64,000 bases of DNA, taken from Oscarella lobularis (lineage: Eukaryota > Porifera > Homoscleromorpha > Homosclerophorida > Oscarellidae). Shown here in pieces: positions 33,680 through 46,500 of the stretch. Each line of letters starts with the position of its first letter. Position 1 is the stretch's first letter. The stretch is taken from the NCBI RefSeq assembly GCF_947507565.1, contig NC_089194.1:1178001-1242000 (forward strand), in the 5' to 3' direction. The translations under genes were made by a program, and so were the position numbers. The notes beneath the pieces are model-generated. The model saw nothing but the letters and a program-made list of their open reading frames with translations. It made no database searches and was not told the DNA's origin.

Positions 33680-33908
33680 TGAGAAATGCTTTTTTCCTAG
33701 TCGTTTGGGTTTTCAAAGTATTAAAAATAAGATAAAAAGCGTCTAAAAATGCAATGAGTGACGCGTATAATCGCTATTGCGGCACATATGTTGATGCACG
33801 TGTACAGTGGCTGGGGCACGACGTGATCACACTATCAGCGCGTGTTTCCGGCTGCGTGAGTACAAAGAGATACTACTTGCTACCAGTGGCATTGAGCCAA
33901 AAGCCCCG

Positions 33909-35267
33909 ATGCACTGCGGCGCTCGTATGCAGCGAGCAGTGACGACGCTCCGTTCGCTCACAGTCGCCGATCTGCCGGCGATACACGACATCTGTCGCGG
34001 CGTCTACGACGGCGTCGACTATCTGCCGGGCCGCATGCAAGCGTGGCTCGACGACGAGAGCGTGCACACGATCGGCCTGGAGCAAGGCGGAATGCTCGTA
34101 AGCACGGGAAAGAGGGAAAGGAGAGACGCGCGACGTTTAGGAGATCCTAGTGGATATACGGGGTGTCACACGGCGTTCCCGCGTAACTGTGTAGCTTCCC
34201 GGCAATACACAAGTACCTCTCATTATGAGTCATAGTTCAAATTTTCGAGTTTTAATAGCGTTTTTCGCGATTTTAACGCACGTTAATTAACGGGTACGCC
34301 CACTATCCTTCATTTTTGCAGCTTGGCGTGCACTCGGCTCATCTTCTGGAGAACGAGAGCACGGCCTTGCTCCAAGGCCTTCGCGTCCATCCGTCGCGTC
34401 GTCGCAACGGGATCGGCTCCGTTCTCGCCGCTGCAATCATGACGCACGTGCGACAATACGTGCCAACCGTCCAGCGCTTTTTGACCTGCTTCGAATCGAC
34501 GAACACGCATCAGGTCAAAATGCGAGCCGATTGGAATGAGCTCTTTTCTCCGGTAAGACGTATTCGAGCACGTGCTCAATTAGATTAAATTAAATTAATT
34601 AATTAAACTCTCACCGAGATCGTTATTCTATATGTATTTCACTATAGTCTCAAACATAAGGACGTTTGTTCTATTTGGATCGATCTCTCACTTTTATATT
34701 ATTTACCGTTCTCTGGTTTTCTTTTTCCAGGCGTATCTCTGCACTGAGCTCACAAACGACGTCCTATCCCGACCTCACATCCACGAACTTCTCAGCGCCG
34801 AACCAGCCAACGCGACTGCCGACTCCTCCTTGCGCTCAATTCTCATCGACGATCGGCCGGATTTTCTGCCTCATACCGGGATACGAGCAACGCAGCCCTT
34901 TCTATTGACTCCCCGTGGAGTCGAGAAGAGCGTGCAGCGCGGTGACACGTGGTTGGTTCGCGGCGATCCTCACGTGGTCTCCGTCAGTTCCGGGTCCTTC
35001 TATTCGATACCGAATAATTCCAGCGTAGGGTCCTACATGTGGTCGAGCGAAATCTATTCCGATTCGCCCAGAGAAATCGACTGGCACTTGATCCAGCAAT
35101 TGAAGCAGGGCTTTCGTCACGTGAACGGGGAACCGTTTGCTTTCGAGTGTCACTTGCCGAGAGAATTCGCTGCTCGTGCTCAAGAGAGCCTGCGGTCTTT
35201 GTGCAACGTAGATAGGCTCAAGAGAGAGGGCTTTAACATTATTATTAAGGAGAAAATGGTCGCCTAG
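33909..35267 (+). CDS. NAT16-like GNAT N-acetyltransferase
   Basis: Probable acetyl-CoA-dependent amino-acid N-acetyltransferase resembling vertebrate NAT16 and fish histidine N-acetyltransferase. Three exons in phase 0: 33909-34097 (TTLRSLTVADLPAIHDICRG, then VDYLPGRMQAWL), 34322-34552 and 34731-35267. Exon 2 holds the GNAT core: LLQGLRVHPSRRRNGIGSVL, where R-R-x-G-I-G is the acetyl-CoA pyrophosphate loop. The third exon is the long C-terminal region typical of this subfamily (LTNDVLSRPHIHELL, WSSEIYSDSPREIDWHL), stop TAG at 35265. ATG 33909 was chosen, with in-frame ATG 33927 as an alternative; the frame is open further upstream without another convincing start. The substrate is inferred from the family only. 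Confidence 0.68.
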
Positions 35268-35547
35268 GAGATTACAGGTGTCTGGAAAACCCTTTTTTTG
35301 ATACAATTTGCTGAGCTATAGTCGTCACAAACGCAGCGCTTTAGTTATTCACAGACTGAGCATTTTTTATTAACAAAAGACGAATGATTTACGTGTCGAG
35401 TTTCCTTCGTCGGAATCCGCGTCGCAATGGCATGCAACAGCTGACGTTTTAGTTAGGCCATTTCACTGTATTCCTTAGAACTAAGCTCTCATTCGCACAA
35501 CGCAAACGCAACTCAAACTCTCAAACACGTCTCCTTTATTATTTTAA

Positions 35548-37067
35548 CTATTTTCCCGCGTCCACTGGCTTCGACTTCAGCTCAGGTGCAACCCACTTCA
35601 ACTTGTCCCGACTGGGAATGCCACCTTGCCCACTGTTGCTCGGCTTCTTAACGAACTTAAAACGATTTGAGTAGCCGGACGACCACGAGGACGGTGGCGG
35701 AGTAGCGCGAGGGGGATAGAACTGGGGCTGGTACGCGGGACGAGGCCAGGAGGGCTTCGGCGGCGGAAAGGAAGAATCTAATAATAAATGACTCTCCGTC
35801 TCGCGCAATAATAACGATGAACTTACAAAAAGACGGCGGAATTCGAGGAGAAGGAAAACGAGACACTAAAAAAAAGATAAGGCTCTATAAATATTTAATA
35901 TTTGGTTTGTTTTGTTTTACTCTGCGGATAGGGCCGAGTCGGTTTGCGCAGTATCACTGGCTGAATGTGCTCAGGAGCCCTGGGCTCGTTTGAATCCTCG
36001 TCATCGACTGTAGTCTCTAAAGAAGGCGCTCCCTTGAGAGTCACAATAAATTCTGGACTGTCCGTTGCAACGTCATCATCGTCATCGTCGTCATCGTCGT
36101 CATTACTAGAGAGTAATAGTCTTTTTTTCTGCGTGAGTGGACCCTCCCTTGTGCTAGCGTACCCTGGCTCTATCAAATACTTCTTTTTGGGGTTGGGACC
36201 GTGAGGCACGTAATCGGAGGACATTCGAAGCCAGCCAAGACGTTCGTGAACAGGACGACGAGATTTCACCTTACGGCCAACTAAACGCACACCAAAGGTA
36301 TTATACATACGTTAATTTAGTCAAATATATACACTACAAGCTCAACATATTATCAGCATCAGTTGTCAGCAAACAGCATGTATATGTAAGTATCATGTAT
36401 GTATGTATAGGTATTAAATTTTACCCAAATTCTTTTCCATTGCATTCCCTGTTGACGTTGACTTGGCTGCATCAGCGAGTGCACGTTTCAATAGACTTGC
36501 ATTCCTCTGCTGCGGTCCAGTAGGCTTGGGGCGGCTCAGCACTCTAACGCAACACCTGAAAGTGAAACCCCCTTTTTTATCCCTATAAATTTCTTGATAC
36601 TTTTCTTCGGGCATTCGGACAATACTGGATAGTGTCGTGGGCTTTCTGACGACTGGCACTGATTTTTCGCTTATAACCATGTCCGTAACGTCTACGTCAT
36701 CACCGGTCAGTTTTCGGAAGAGCCTTATGAGGAGAAACCGTTAGTGTTAGTTGGTTTCCTTTAGGTGGAGTGCGTTACCATTTAGTGAACAATGGCGTCT
36801 TTATTTTGAGAAATAGTTCCAATTCTGACGTCATTTCCTCTTGACTTCGTTCGTTCGCCACCATGGCCATAATGTAGTCTGTCAGTTCATCATCTACGCA
36901 GTTGGAAGGTGTTTTTGCAAGTTGGGGGGCTCTCTCTCCGTAAATTTTACCGATATACGCGTCCAGATCCTGTAACTTTCGCTTGATCGCCAACTATATT
37001 TAGAAATAGTCAATCACAAACGCCACAGGGCTTGCTAAACCTTTAGAGCGGCCCTGCCCTGATCCAT
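35548..37067 (-). CDS. ZC3H14-like protein lacking CCCH zinc fingers
   Basis: Likely nuclear RNA-associated protein. Exon 1 (ATG 37067) encodes MDQGRAALK and joins LAIKRKLQDLDAYIGKIYGE. The N-terminal domain (DDELTDYIMAMVANERSQEE, then LFLK) matches the PWI-like fold of ZC3H14/Nab2. Further exons carry KPTTLSSIVRMPEEKYQEIY, a Lys/Arg segment with VHERLGWLR, a ten-residue Asp run, and SPEFIVTLKGAPS, which resembles a conserved ZC3H14 segment. A 41-nt exon (SRFPSPRIPPSF) leads to a Pro/Trp-rich tail ending DKLKWVAPELKSKP, stop at 35548. ZC3H14 ends similarly (LKW), but its five CCCH fingers lie before that. No C-x-C-x-C-x-H cluster can be found in any exon here. It may be a finger-less paralogue, or it may belong to a related family. 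Confidence 0.5.
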
Positions 37068-37217
37068 TTTCACAAGCCTCTAGCGCACGCTGCCTGCATA
37101 AGTAGAAAGTATCTCGAGATATATTTTTTCGCGCCACATTGCACATTTAGGAAAATACTAGCAAACAAATCAACTGAATATTGCTCTGACATAATAGAAA
37201 AAATGCATGCACAACTT

Positions 37218-38632
37218 CTATTTTAGTAGAGGTTCGGATTCATCTTTGCTTGTCTCTTCGCCTTTCTTCTCGACTTTATGTCTTGGCTCTACTAGATGCT
37301 TGAAACTTAGAAGAAGCATGCCCAAAAAGAGCAATTGAAGACCAAGCATAACACCGAGCATAATATAGGGCATGTCGAGAAAAGCTCCCGCCCACAGGGG
37401 ACCCATGATAATACCTAAATTAATAAAAATCCGTCGCAATCCCTGACTAAATCCCTGAAAACGCACGTCGGTCAACTTGGAAAAAAGCGAAGCGTTGCCA
37501 ACAGTAAAAAACGGCAAGCCAAACACGACAATAACGCAACCGAGAATGAACATCGTCGCGTCGATTCTCGTGTGCACTCCGACGCGCATTGTGGGCAAGT
37601 AGACGAGTAGAAGGGTTATAGCCATCGATTCACATATCATTCCGACGATGATGAGCCAACGATCGCTGATATGACGGCTCAGATAGCGAACGAGTATGAA
37701 TATGACGACGCCAAAGACGGCAGCGCCGCTGTAGAATATGCTATTATCTAGTTCGTTCCATTTGAAGTATTTTATTGATATGGGAACGACGAGTGATTCC
37801 ATGGAGCATTGGTTGAAGAGGAGCATGAATTGGATGGCAAGGAGAACGACGATTTCTTCGCGTAGGTATTCTTTAAAGAATTCGAGTTTTTTGGCGGGCT
37901 TTTGAGAGGCTGTGTCTCCCGACGAATCGTCATCTTGTATACTAAATCAGAAATAATATGTATTAGCTAAGTCTTACATATTTATCATCATTATTATGAT
38001 TAAATTCTTTACCTGAGCAGAGAATTCCTGTCGTGTATATTAGGCAAATCGAAATACGTGAAAACCATAAAAATTTCAATGACAACCCACAATGCGCTCA
38101 TAAACAGCCCGCTCGACGTGAACTTATCGACGAGAAATGGCCCCAAATGGAAATCGAATTCTCGCAGAAATACGTTCAGCGCAGGACCGAGCATGAGACC
38201 GAGATTTCTCATGCCAAGAGCGACGCTAAAGACGGCAGTTCGCTCTTTCTCCGTGCTCGTCCAAGCGAGCTGAGCCATAATAGAAGCTCCGGCTCCATTT
38301 CCAATTCCGGCGACGAGTCGTCCACCGACAACCATGTACTTCGACGATCCAATCATATACATGAAATTTCCGCCTATTTCGAATAAATTTCCTATGAGGA
38401 CGGCTGCTTTCGTCTTGCGAATCGTATCCGTCGCGAATCCGAAAATGAGACCGGAAAAGAGGCCGCTGACGCAGAAGGCGGCGAATGTGAGACCGTAGAA
38501 CGATTTGTCGCCGCCGAGTTTTTCGATGTAGGGCCAGAGAGTCGGAATGATGACGGCATACTCGACGCCTTGCATCAGAAAGAAGGTACTGATGGATACG
38601 TAAGTCAGCGTCTTCTTCAACTTCAAGTTCAT
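37218..38632 (-). CDS. MFSD8/CLN7-like major facilitator transporter
   Basis: 12-TM major facilitator protein most like MFSD8 (CLN7), a late endosome/lysosome membrane channel/transporter. The N-terminal exon (38009 to about 38632) starts at ATG 38632 (MNLKLKKTLTYVS) and includes VIIPTLWPYIEKLGGDKSFY and GRLVAGIGNGAGASIMAQL, the loop and TM4 features of this subgroup. An acidic loop exon (about 37,218-37,940; QDDDSSGDTASQKP) precedes the second six TMs and ends in an acidic tail with stop at 37218. The frame stays open upstream to a non-ATG codon at 38653, and an acceptor-like CAG sits there, so an additional 5' exon is possible. The substrate cannot be inferred. Lysosomal location is inferred from the family. 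Confidence 0.62.
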
Positions 38633-38649
38633 GTCCAAATCGCTCTCTG

Positions 38650-39009
38650 TCAAGTCTTACTCACCTCTGACCTTCCCCTGAACACAGCTCGCGCTAAATA
38701 AATGGTGCATGATATCATCCTGATCCCACTACTCCTCTGCTGAGGGTCATGGCGAAGACATAGCGTCTCGTCCACTGCGTCAACGTGAGGTAAACTCAGG
38801 GTCTCAGACTCAGATAGAAGGGAATTATTGGGGGGCCCCGGGAGTCCTCTCCGGGCCACGGTCACCGACCCGCGATGCCCGCTCTGTGCCTCTCCCTCAG
38901 GCTGTACGACTGAGTAGCTCACTATCGGAGACTCGAATTCGACTGGAAAAGCCCTAGTCATAGTTGCGCGATAGACTAGATCGAGGAGAATTATAACTGA
39001 GAAGGCCAT
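38650..39009 (-). CDS. Unsupported hypothetical ORF upstream of MFSD8-like gene
   Basis: 119 codons from ATG 39009, beginning with a hydrophobic stretch (MAFSVIILLDLVYRA). It ends against a GTGAGTAAG donor-like site, so it could be an upstream exon of the MFSD8-like gene. No recognisable domain. A GC-rich repeat-like patch (GGGGGCCCCGGG) lies inside it, suggesting transposon-derived sequence instead. Confidence 0.2.
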   Translation of the reverse strand: MAFSVIILLDLVYRATMTRAFPVEFESPIVSYSVVQPEGEAQSGHRGSVTVARRGLPGPPNNSLLSESETLSLPHVDAVDETLCLRHDPQQRSSGIRMISCTIYLARAVFRGRSEVSKT

Positions 39010-39047
39010 GCACCGGCCCGTCTGCTACCGACATCGACCCCTCAACT

Positions 39048-39255
39048 GCCGCTTTCCTAGCGATTCGGTACGTTCAATAGCACTACGTATCGTGCCCTAA
39101 GCGTCATATCTATGCTACTGTTTAGCGGTTTCACGTTTCGACGAAACATTTGCAGACGCCATCGAAACGTGAAACCGCTAAACAGTAGCATAGATATCAC
39201 GCTTAAGGCACGATACGTAGTGCTATTGAACGTACCGAATCGCTAGGAAAGCGGC
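39048..39255. mobile_element. Foldback element: ~90-bp arms, ~25-bp spacer
   Basis: The left arm begins GCCGCTTTCCTAGCGATTCG and the right arm ends with its exact complement. Arms match almost base for base, with single-base differences near the TAAGCG segment, around the spacer ACATTTGCAGACGCCATCG. Non-coding. It lies between the MFSD8-like gene and the CHRD gene. Typical of a foldback MITE. Confidence 0.85.
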
Positions 39256-39446
39256 GCTTAGCCACGTCGGGACCTGGCTTGTTTTAGCAGACGAGGTGTC
39301 CCGGACTTTACCGTCGACGTCTGCGCATGTCTAAAGAAGCCCCTCCTCTCTAGCAATCGGAGTGAGTAGCTGTCCGTCTCATCGTTTGCTGCGTGACACA
39401 TTCGCTCTATTTCACCTTGTTTTTGCGACCGCTGCACACTCTCTCG

Positions 39447-42400
39447 ATGCGCATTTCGATATCCGTGTCCGTTTTGGCAATACTGGCAGCCATCGTGCAC
39501 CAAAGCGACGGCCACGCCCGCTTCGTTTGCCCACCTCCACAATCTGCCAACTCAGGAAGAGAAGAGGTTGCACGCTGCAGAAGAGTTTCCTAACCAAACG
39601 TCATTTGAAATGCATTTCATAGCCAACCTGCCGACCATTCAGTCGTCAGCGCTACACGGACATGACGCCCGGCCCACAGACGATACAAATCGAGGAAACG
39701 GTCTTCCACGAAGGTCGATTAGTCATGTGAACGTAGTCTGTTACTTAGTCTCTTTGCCACAGGATCTGCGATGAGAATCGAGCTTATTAAAGACGCAGGA
39801 AAGCCGTGCCTTCTTCTGGATCACATCCCCCACAATCCTTCAAGCGATCCCACAGATTGCTCGGTCTCTTAACGTCGCGTTAATTAATTTTTCGTTTTTT
39901 GGAGTGCATGCGTTTTACAGGTCGACACCTATCCGATTGGGCGCTGCCAAAAGTCTACCTACTACGTCACGGTCAATATACCGAACGTGGACTGCGACAA
40001 CTGTCAGCTACGTCTCACCTACGTCAATATGGATAAAGCGACGAGTACGAGTACGTTGCCTAATCCCTTTAGACAATAGACTATCAGTATTTGTTTTTAG
40101 AAACGGGAATTTGTAGTACAAAACCCAGCAACTGCACTACTTATTATTCCTGTTCTGACGTCAAAATTCGGGGTACTGATCCCAGCCTGGATAACGTTTG
40201 TCCGCAAGATTTGTTATCGTGGCCGTATCATTCCAAATTTTCATTCTCGGTAAGTCAATGCGGGATAAAAATCTTTCATGTGACGTCGATTTTTTAAAAA
40301 ACTTTAGTCAACGCTAAGTCCGTTTATGAAAGACTCAGATGCAGACGACTCGGGTCCGACTCCGACTCCAGGATACTTTACTACCATGCCTCCCACGTTA
40401 GCCTCTGGGTCAGCAACGTTGACTTTGGAGGGAAAAAACGTCGCCTATACAATCCAGTACCAAGGACTCCAAGGGTAAAAACTAAATCGAGTTCTTTGCG
40501 TTGATTCTATGTTCTTGATTAGGAATTTTACTATGGCTCACATTCACGGTCCCGCTAATCCGGGCGAGGATGCGGACGTCGTGGAAGACCTCACTCCCAA
40601 TTTTAAGCCCGTCGGAGATACGGGCTCAGCTGTTGGTCAGTGGGCCAACTTGGATGAAACAAAAATGCAAAATTTGAAAGTTAGAGATATGTTGCACTAA
40701 TTGCTCGGTCAATTTACATTTTTGCGTGCAGAATGGCCTGTACTACATCAATATCCATTCCTCGTTGTATCCTGACGGCGAGATACGCGGCCAAATATAC
40801 CTCACCAAATCTGTAGAAGAAAAATATAGACTTCGAGTAAATATATCTTATTGCCATTTAAGGAATACGCACCCGATCGCTATATAATCGAGTCCGGTCA
40901 ATACAACGACGACGGTTGGCTCTCCGGAGACGAATTCTTGTCGCCGACGTCCAAATCGTCGCGCTTTCTTGTTGGATTTGGTTCGTGTGCTAAAGAAAGA
41001 ACGCGCTACTTTGGAGTGAGTAGAACTATATACCTAGGTCATTTAATCGTTGATCGTTATTTTAGACGGGTTTGAGTTCGCCGTCTCTTGAGTCGACCAT
41101 GGGTACGGCTGCTATTCAAACTACGAGCAACAGAGCGTGGTTTGGCATGGACATTGCGGGAATTCCAGGCGAGCTACAGTCCGTAATCATCGATTCGTCT
41201 GCGGCTTTCGGTAGAACAGAAAGCGCTATGGAAAAAAAAGTGGCGTAATGTTTTTTATAGCTGCCGAAACTAAGGAACTTATTGACTTCAAAAAGACTCC
41301 CGGTCACGTCATGGGCGTCTTTGAACTGACGCAGAATCAGTGGACGGCTCTCACGAAGGGCGGCCTCCGAATAACGGTCTCGTTCACCGACTCTTCGGTC
41401 CAACTTCAGGGCACATTCGAAGAAGCGATGATAGTAGGTCAAGAAATCGAGTAAGGCGTCGTTTTTAGTCATTGTGCGTAGGCTATGCTAGCGAATGAAT
41501 TTGAAACGCCTCCGTCACCGAAGGCTCCGAACAGCGTCGGCACGGCGTCGCTTGTCTTCACTCGCAATGGTTATCTCAATGTCAATATCACGGTAGATAT
41601 CCGTATCAGGCTAGCTAGGCTCGTTCGTGTGCAAGATTTTCTTTTTGTAAGATCACCGGGGTTAATAGTGAAGTGACAAAGGCTCACATACACGGACCGG
41701 GACGTCAAATGCAGACGGGGCCCCTGCTCTTTGATCTGTCGTCTCATATTATGAAAATTGGCGATTCTGACGCTCACGTTTCGGCGTCTGTGCATTTTGA
41801 CGTAATGAATCAATCGTTTTTTAGAAAGCGTACGTATTTAAGAGATTTTTTTGCAGAGTCAATCGTCCATGAGCATGCGTTACCTGTGGGAAAATCGTCT
41901 CTACATAAATATTCACACCGTCTTGGCGCCAACAGGAGAACTGAGAAATCAAGTAAATCAACCCAAGCGACGTCGTAGCGCATTCAAAAACCCCTTTTCT
42001 AGATTTCAAAACCGGGTAAATGGCACTGCGAAGGATCCGCAATAAACATCAACCAATGTAAGAACAACTGAGAAACTTCTTGGGAACCCGTCCTTTTATT
42101 CTCACCCCCAAGGTTTTGCTTCAAATTTGACGGTGAATCAATCGCAGGCCACTCATCCGGTCAAGATTTCCGGCGGCGGTATCCCCACGCCAAGCGGCGT
42201 TGCGGGAACGTACATCGATCGTCTCGGCGACCTGCACTACAGTCTCGCTCTGAGCGACATATCGAAAGCCTCTATAACGGGCGCTCACATTCACGGGCCG
42301 GCGCCGTACGGCGCGACGGGCGGCGCTCTGCACGTAATCAATCACGACGACTTCACGCCGAAGGCCGGGGAACGCGATCACGTTATCGAATTGAATGTAA

Positions 42401-43313
42401 GTGTTCTTTTTTTGAATTTGTTTTATAATATAATTAAAAAAATTCTAGGGCGTGTGGTACGATCTGACTGACGTTCAGAAGAGTTTCGCTAAGAACGGCG
42501 AACTCTATTTCAACATTCACACCGAAGACAATCCCGATGGAGTGCTTCGTGCCCAACTTCCTAAGCTGGAACGATCGCGTTGCGGTTTACCAAACAAAGT
42601 AATACATAGATAATAGAGACGTTGATAAGAGAATCTCTTTTTTATATAAGGATGTGACGGTGAAAAGTTCTGATGATACCGTGGGCTTTATCGCCGGACA
42701 CCCGTATGCCAATCTTCGTCTCCTTCAAAACGACATTTTGCACATCTCTTTCGCTCCAGATCACAAGCTCTATCTTCTAGAGAACAAGGCAAACCGATTA
42801 ATCGATTGTCCACATTGAAAACATTTGTTTTTGCTTTTGCAGAATCGTTTTGACGGATGCGCCTATCTGAATTCTCAAGAAGTCGTAGGCACAACTCCGA
42901 CTCCAGCTCTTCCAGGTGGTCCTACTCCTCCTCTAGATGGTCCTACTCCTCCTCTGAACGACGGTCCTAACTTACCTAAGCCTCCAGCAATGACGTCAAT
43001 TATGTACAAGCTCACTGAACCCGGCACTCTATACTTTGCCGGTCCCGAAGATCATTGCAATCAAAATCCTCCCATGAAATTTTCCGTGACGGTTAAACCT
43101 CAGCTGTCCGATGCCGATCGTCTCGACGACTCCGTGTGCCAACAGTCGGATTTTGCGTCGTCGGTCGTCGAATCGACGAAAACGGGCTCAACTGGGGCTA
43201 AAACCGTTGCAGCTGTATTTATCGGCATTTCCGTTGGCGTTGTAATCGTTGTCATTGTTTTGGTATTGAATCATCGAAGGTCCAAGTCGGGTGGAATGGA
43301 CGTCAAGGCCTAA
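39447..43313 (+). CDS. LPMO-like / CHRD-repeat / cupredoxin-like type I membrane protein
   Basis: ATG 39447 opens a signal peptide; cleavage after QSDG would leave His as the first residue (HARFVCPPPQSAN), as copper-dependent polysaccharide monooxygenase-like proteins require. The N-domain continues ETVFHEGSAMRIEL, LLLDHIPHNPS, NIPNVDCDNCQLRLTY and TTYYSCSDVKI, resembling SCE4755-type LPMO-like proteins. At least three CHRD domains follow, with motifs MAHIHGPANPGED plus INIHSSLYPDGEIRGQI, AHIHGPGRQ plus YINIHT, and GAHIHGPAPYG plus FNIHTEDNPDGVLRAQ. Near 42,650-43,090 there is a cupredoxin-like fold interrupted by a Pro/Gly linker (YFAGPEDHCNQ, PPMKF). One TM helix (FIGISVGVVIVVIVLVL) and a short basic tail end at 43311. 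It has about 15 short introns. Catalysis is not shown. Confidence 0.7.
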
Positions 43314-43537
43314 AAGGATTTTTTATGTTTCGTGTCTGACTCTGCTGTAGTGAATGCGTATCACAATGGTGTCATGCAGGTCGTGGTACATATGAAGAAA
43401 TAAATGTTTGGTCACGTGGTCAAGGCGTTATAACGCGTGCCTGAGAGTTAAACGTTTTCGCTGTTCCCGCTCGTTTTCCGCGATTCTGTTCATATCGACG
43501 CATCTATTCGTCATCGAGAAACGAATCGAAACGCTCT

Positions 43538-46500
43538 ATGAACCTTCGCGACGTCCTCGACGCGGTCGACGCGAATTCGACGCGAAACGACACCGATCTC
43601 TGCCGTCAGGCGTGCGAATCGTCGCGCGGACTGTGCGTCGGCGGCTATTGCACGTGCTACGTACGTCGAACGACGCCGTTTCGAGTGGAAGCGTCATCTT
43701 AAAGATGGGCGTGGTCATCCTGCATTTTTCCTTTACTTTCAGGTTCAATATCGAGGTGGCTCGTGCGAATTTCCCAACCTTCCCTATCTGGTATCGTTTG
43801 GCGTTTTCTTTTGCCTTCTTTCGTTCGTTTCGTTCGTTCAACTGGTGAGACAGCTGCTTGTTCCTGTTCGTTCTGATGAAATAATTTATTTATAGGTCTT
43901 GGCCATCTATTGCGATTACAAGAAGGCGGAGAAGAACAAATTGGGCGCCGCGTTTCGACGAACGACGGGAAAGATTCTTCATCTATTCACGGCTCTATCG
44001 ACTCTTTCACGGGGTCTCTACTTCTCACTCAAGGTACTAAGAAGGGCATATGCGTGCCCACGACCATAGCAGAGAGCTAAGGAAAGTAGTTACACACCGT
44101 GACACGTAGATAGATAGATGGGCTAAATAAATGACTGTAGACAGGTTCCTGCATTATCAGGATTTAGCCAAGGAAAGTAGTATTAGAAGACAAGAGACTA
44201 TTGTCTCTATGCATTTTGATCGCTGTATCTGTATACGAGACTTAGAGCTATTAGAAGATGAGAGACTATGCCTGTCATTTTGATCACTATAAGAGACTTA
44301 GAACTATTATTAGAAGATGAGACTATCGTCTCTACGCCTGTCGTCTTTTATTGTGAACAACCACTAATCATTGACTTGCATATATAACACGTTTGCACAA
44401 GTCAAGAACTGAAATACGTAGGTTTAATTTTAACTAATAGAACGAAGAGTACCACGCTCGGTCATTCTTACTATCCTTTTGTTTAGGACCACGTTTCAAG
44501 TATATGGTCATTGAATATCCAGTCGATTTATTATCCGTTTCTGCTATGCAGCATGGCTCTGCTGGTCTGCTTTTGGGCTGAGGTAAAAATTGAATGTACG
44601 CTCTACCCATCTCATTGTCTTCTCTCAGATATACATCAAAGGGACTCAGTCCCAATTTCTCCGCTATTCCTCTATCTACTATAATATTTTCTGCCTGGGT
44701 GTGTGCGGCTTACTTGGCCTTGAATGGCTTATAAATATTCTTACAGACGAGCAGGTAGGCCAGGAAGAAGCGAGAAGAGATTTTCACCGATAATTTCTCC
44801 TAGAATGTCAGCTGGATTTTTGATAGTCTCTGGGCTGGACTGATTCTTGTTGTCCTCATCTTCTTTCTTGTATTTGGATCTCTTATGTTTATCAAGGTCT
44901 AATAATGAAAGTCGTCTCTGTCTCTTTTTCCATCCGTTTTCTTCTCTTGCAGGTGAAAGGAGCTTTTGTGCCTCTCATGGCTCAGATCAACAATCAGCAG
45001 CTCTGCATGTCGACACTGGGAATAGTGATACAGGCAACGTTTCAGGTGAGAGTGTGTATTAAGAAAAAGCCACATAAAAGATAAGGTCAAAGGACATCCC
45101 GGGCTAAGAGGGCCACCCTTACATTACTGATTCGCGTAACGACAACATCGGATTTCATGCGTAGTAAAGCCATTAGAGCCGCGATCTCGTACTAGCGGTG
45201 AACTAGGTGTAAGAAGAGCGACATTTTGTGCGTGGGAGACCAAGAATGGCGATATTTTGTTTTTTTCACGTCGTTTCTTTTGCTAGTTGAAGTGCAAATG
45301 CATTTCTAAAGCGTTTCGATCGCGTCGATTCGACGGATCGTTCAGTTTAGGCGAGAAAACCGCAACGCGATCGGAAAATCGCACTATTTTGGTGCTTTCG
45401 ACGCGATTGGGCCGTTTCTCTTTCTAGTCTAGTAGATTGTTGGGTAATAAAACTTTTTTGATTGATGGGATCGACCAATCTTTAGTTTTGGCCGAGAAAA
45501 TCGCGAAAAAAAACCAGCCACCATCCTCCCCGCCGCCGCCCCCGCCCACCACACCCATCTTAGCATATTTCACTGGGCACCGGCGCTGCGCGCCGGCGCC
45601 AAGTGAAATATGCTAAGATCCTAACTACTAATATAGAACTACGTACGTTCGTGAACTTCGAACGCGCAGTTCGTAGAAAATCGAGGCTTTTGTTCGAAAT
45701 TTCGAGATTTTTCGAAACTAGACGCGCCAGCATCGATCTTCGTAGGATTCGAAGAACTAGGCGTGTCTAGAAAAGCCATTAGAGCCGCGATCTCGTACTA
45801 GCGGTGAACTAGGTGTAAGAAGAACGACATTTTGTGCGTGGGAGACCAAGAATGGCGATATTTTGGTCTTTTTTGCGCGATTCCGTAGTTTCTTTTGCTA
45901 GTTGAAGTGCAAATGCATTTCTAAAGCGTTTCGATCGCGTCGATTCGACGGATCGTTCAGTTTAGGCGAGAAAACCGCAACGCGATCGGAAAATCGCACT
46001 ATTTTGGTGCTTTCGACGCGATTGGGCCGTTTCTCTTTCTAGTCTAGTAGATTGTTGGGTAATAAAACTTTTTTGATTGATGGGATCGACCAATCTTTAG
46101 TTTTGGCCGAGAAAATCGCGAAAAAAAACCAGCCACCATCCTCCCCGCCGCCGCCCCCGCCCACCACACCCATCTTAGCATATTTCACTGGGCACCGGCG
46201 CTGCGCGCCGGCGCCAAGTGAAATATGCTAAGATCCTAACTACTAATATAGAACTACGTACGTTCGTGAACTTCGAACGCGCAGTTCGTAGAAAATCGAT
46301 GCTTTTGTTCGAAATTTCGAGATTTTTCGAAGCTAGACGCGCCAGCATCGATCTTCGTAGGATTCGAAGGACTAAGCGTGTCTAGAAAAGCCATTAGAGC
46401 CGCGATCTCGTACTAGAGGTGAACTAGGTGTAAGAAGAACGACATTTTGTGCGTGGGAGACCAAGAATGGCGATATTTTGTTTTTTTTTCACGCGATTCA

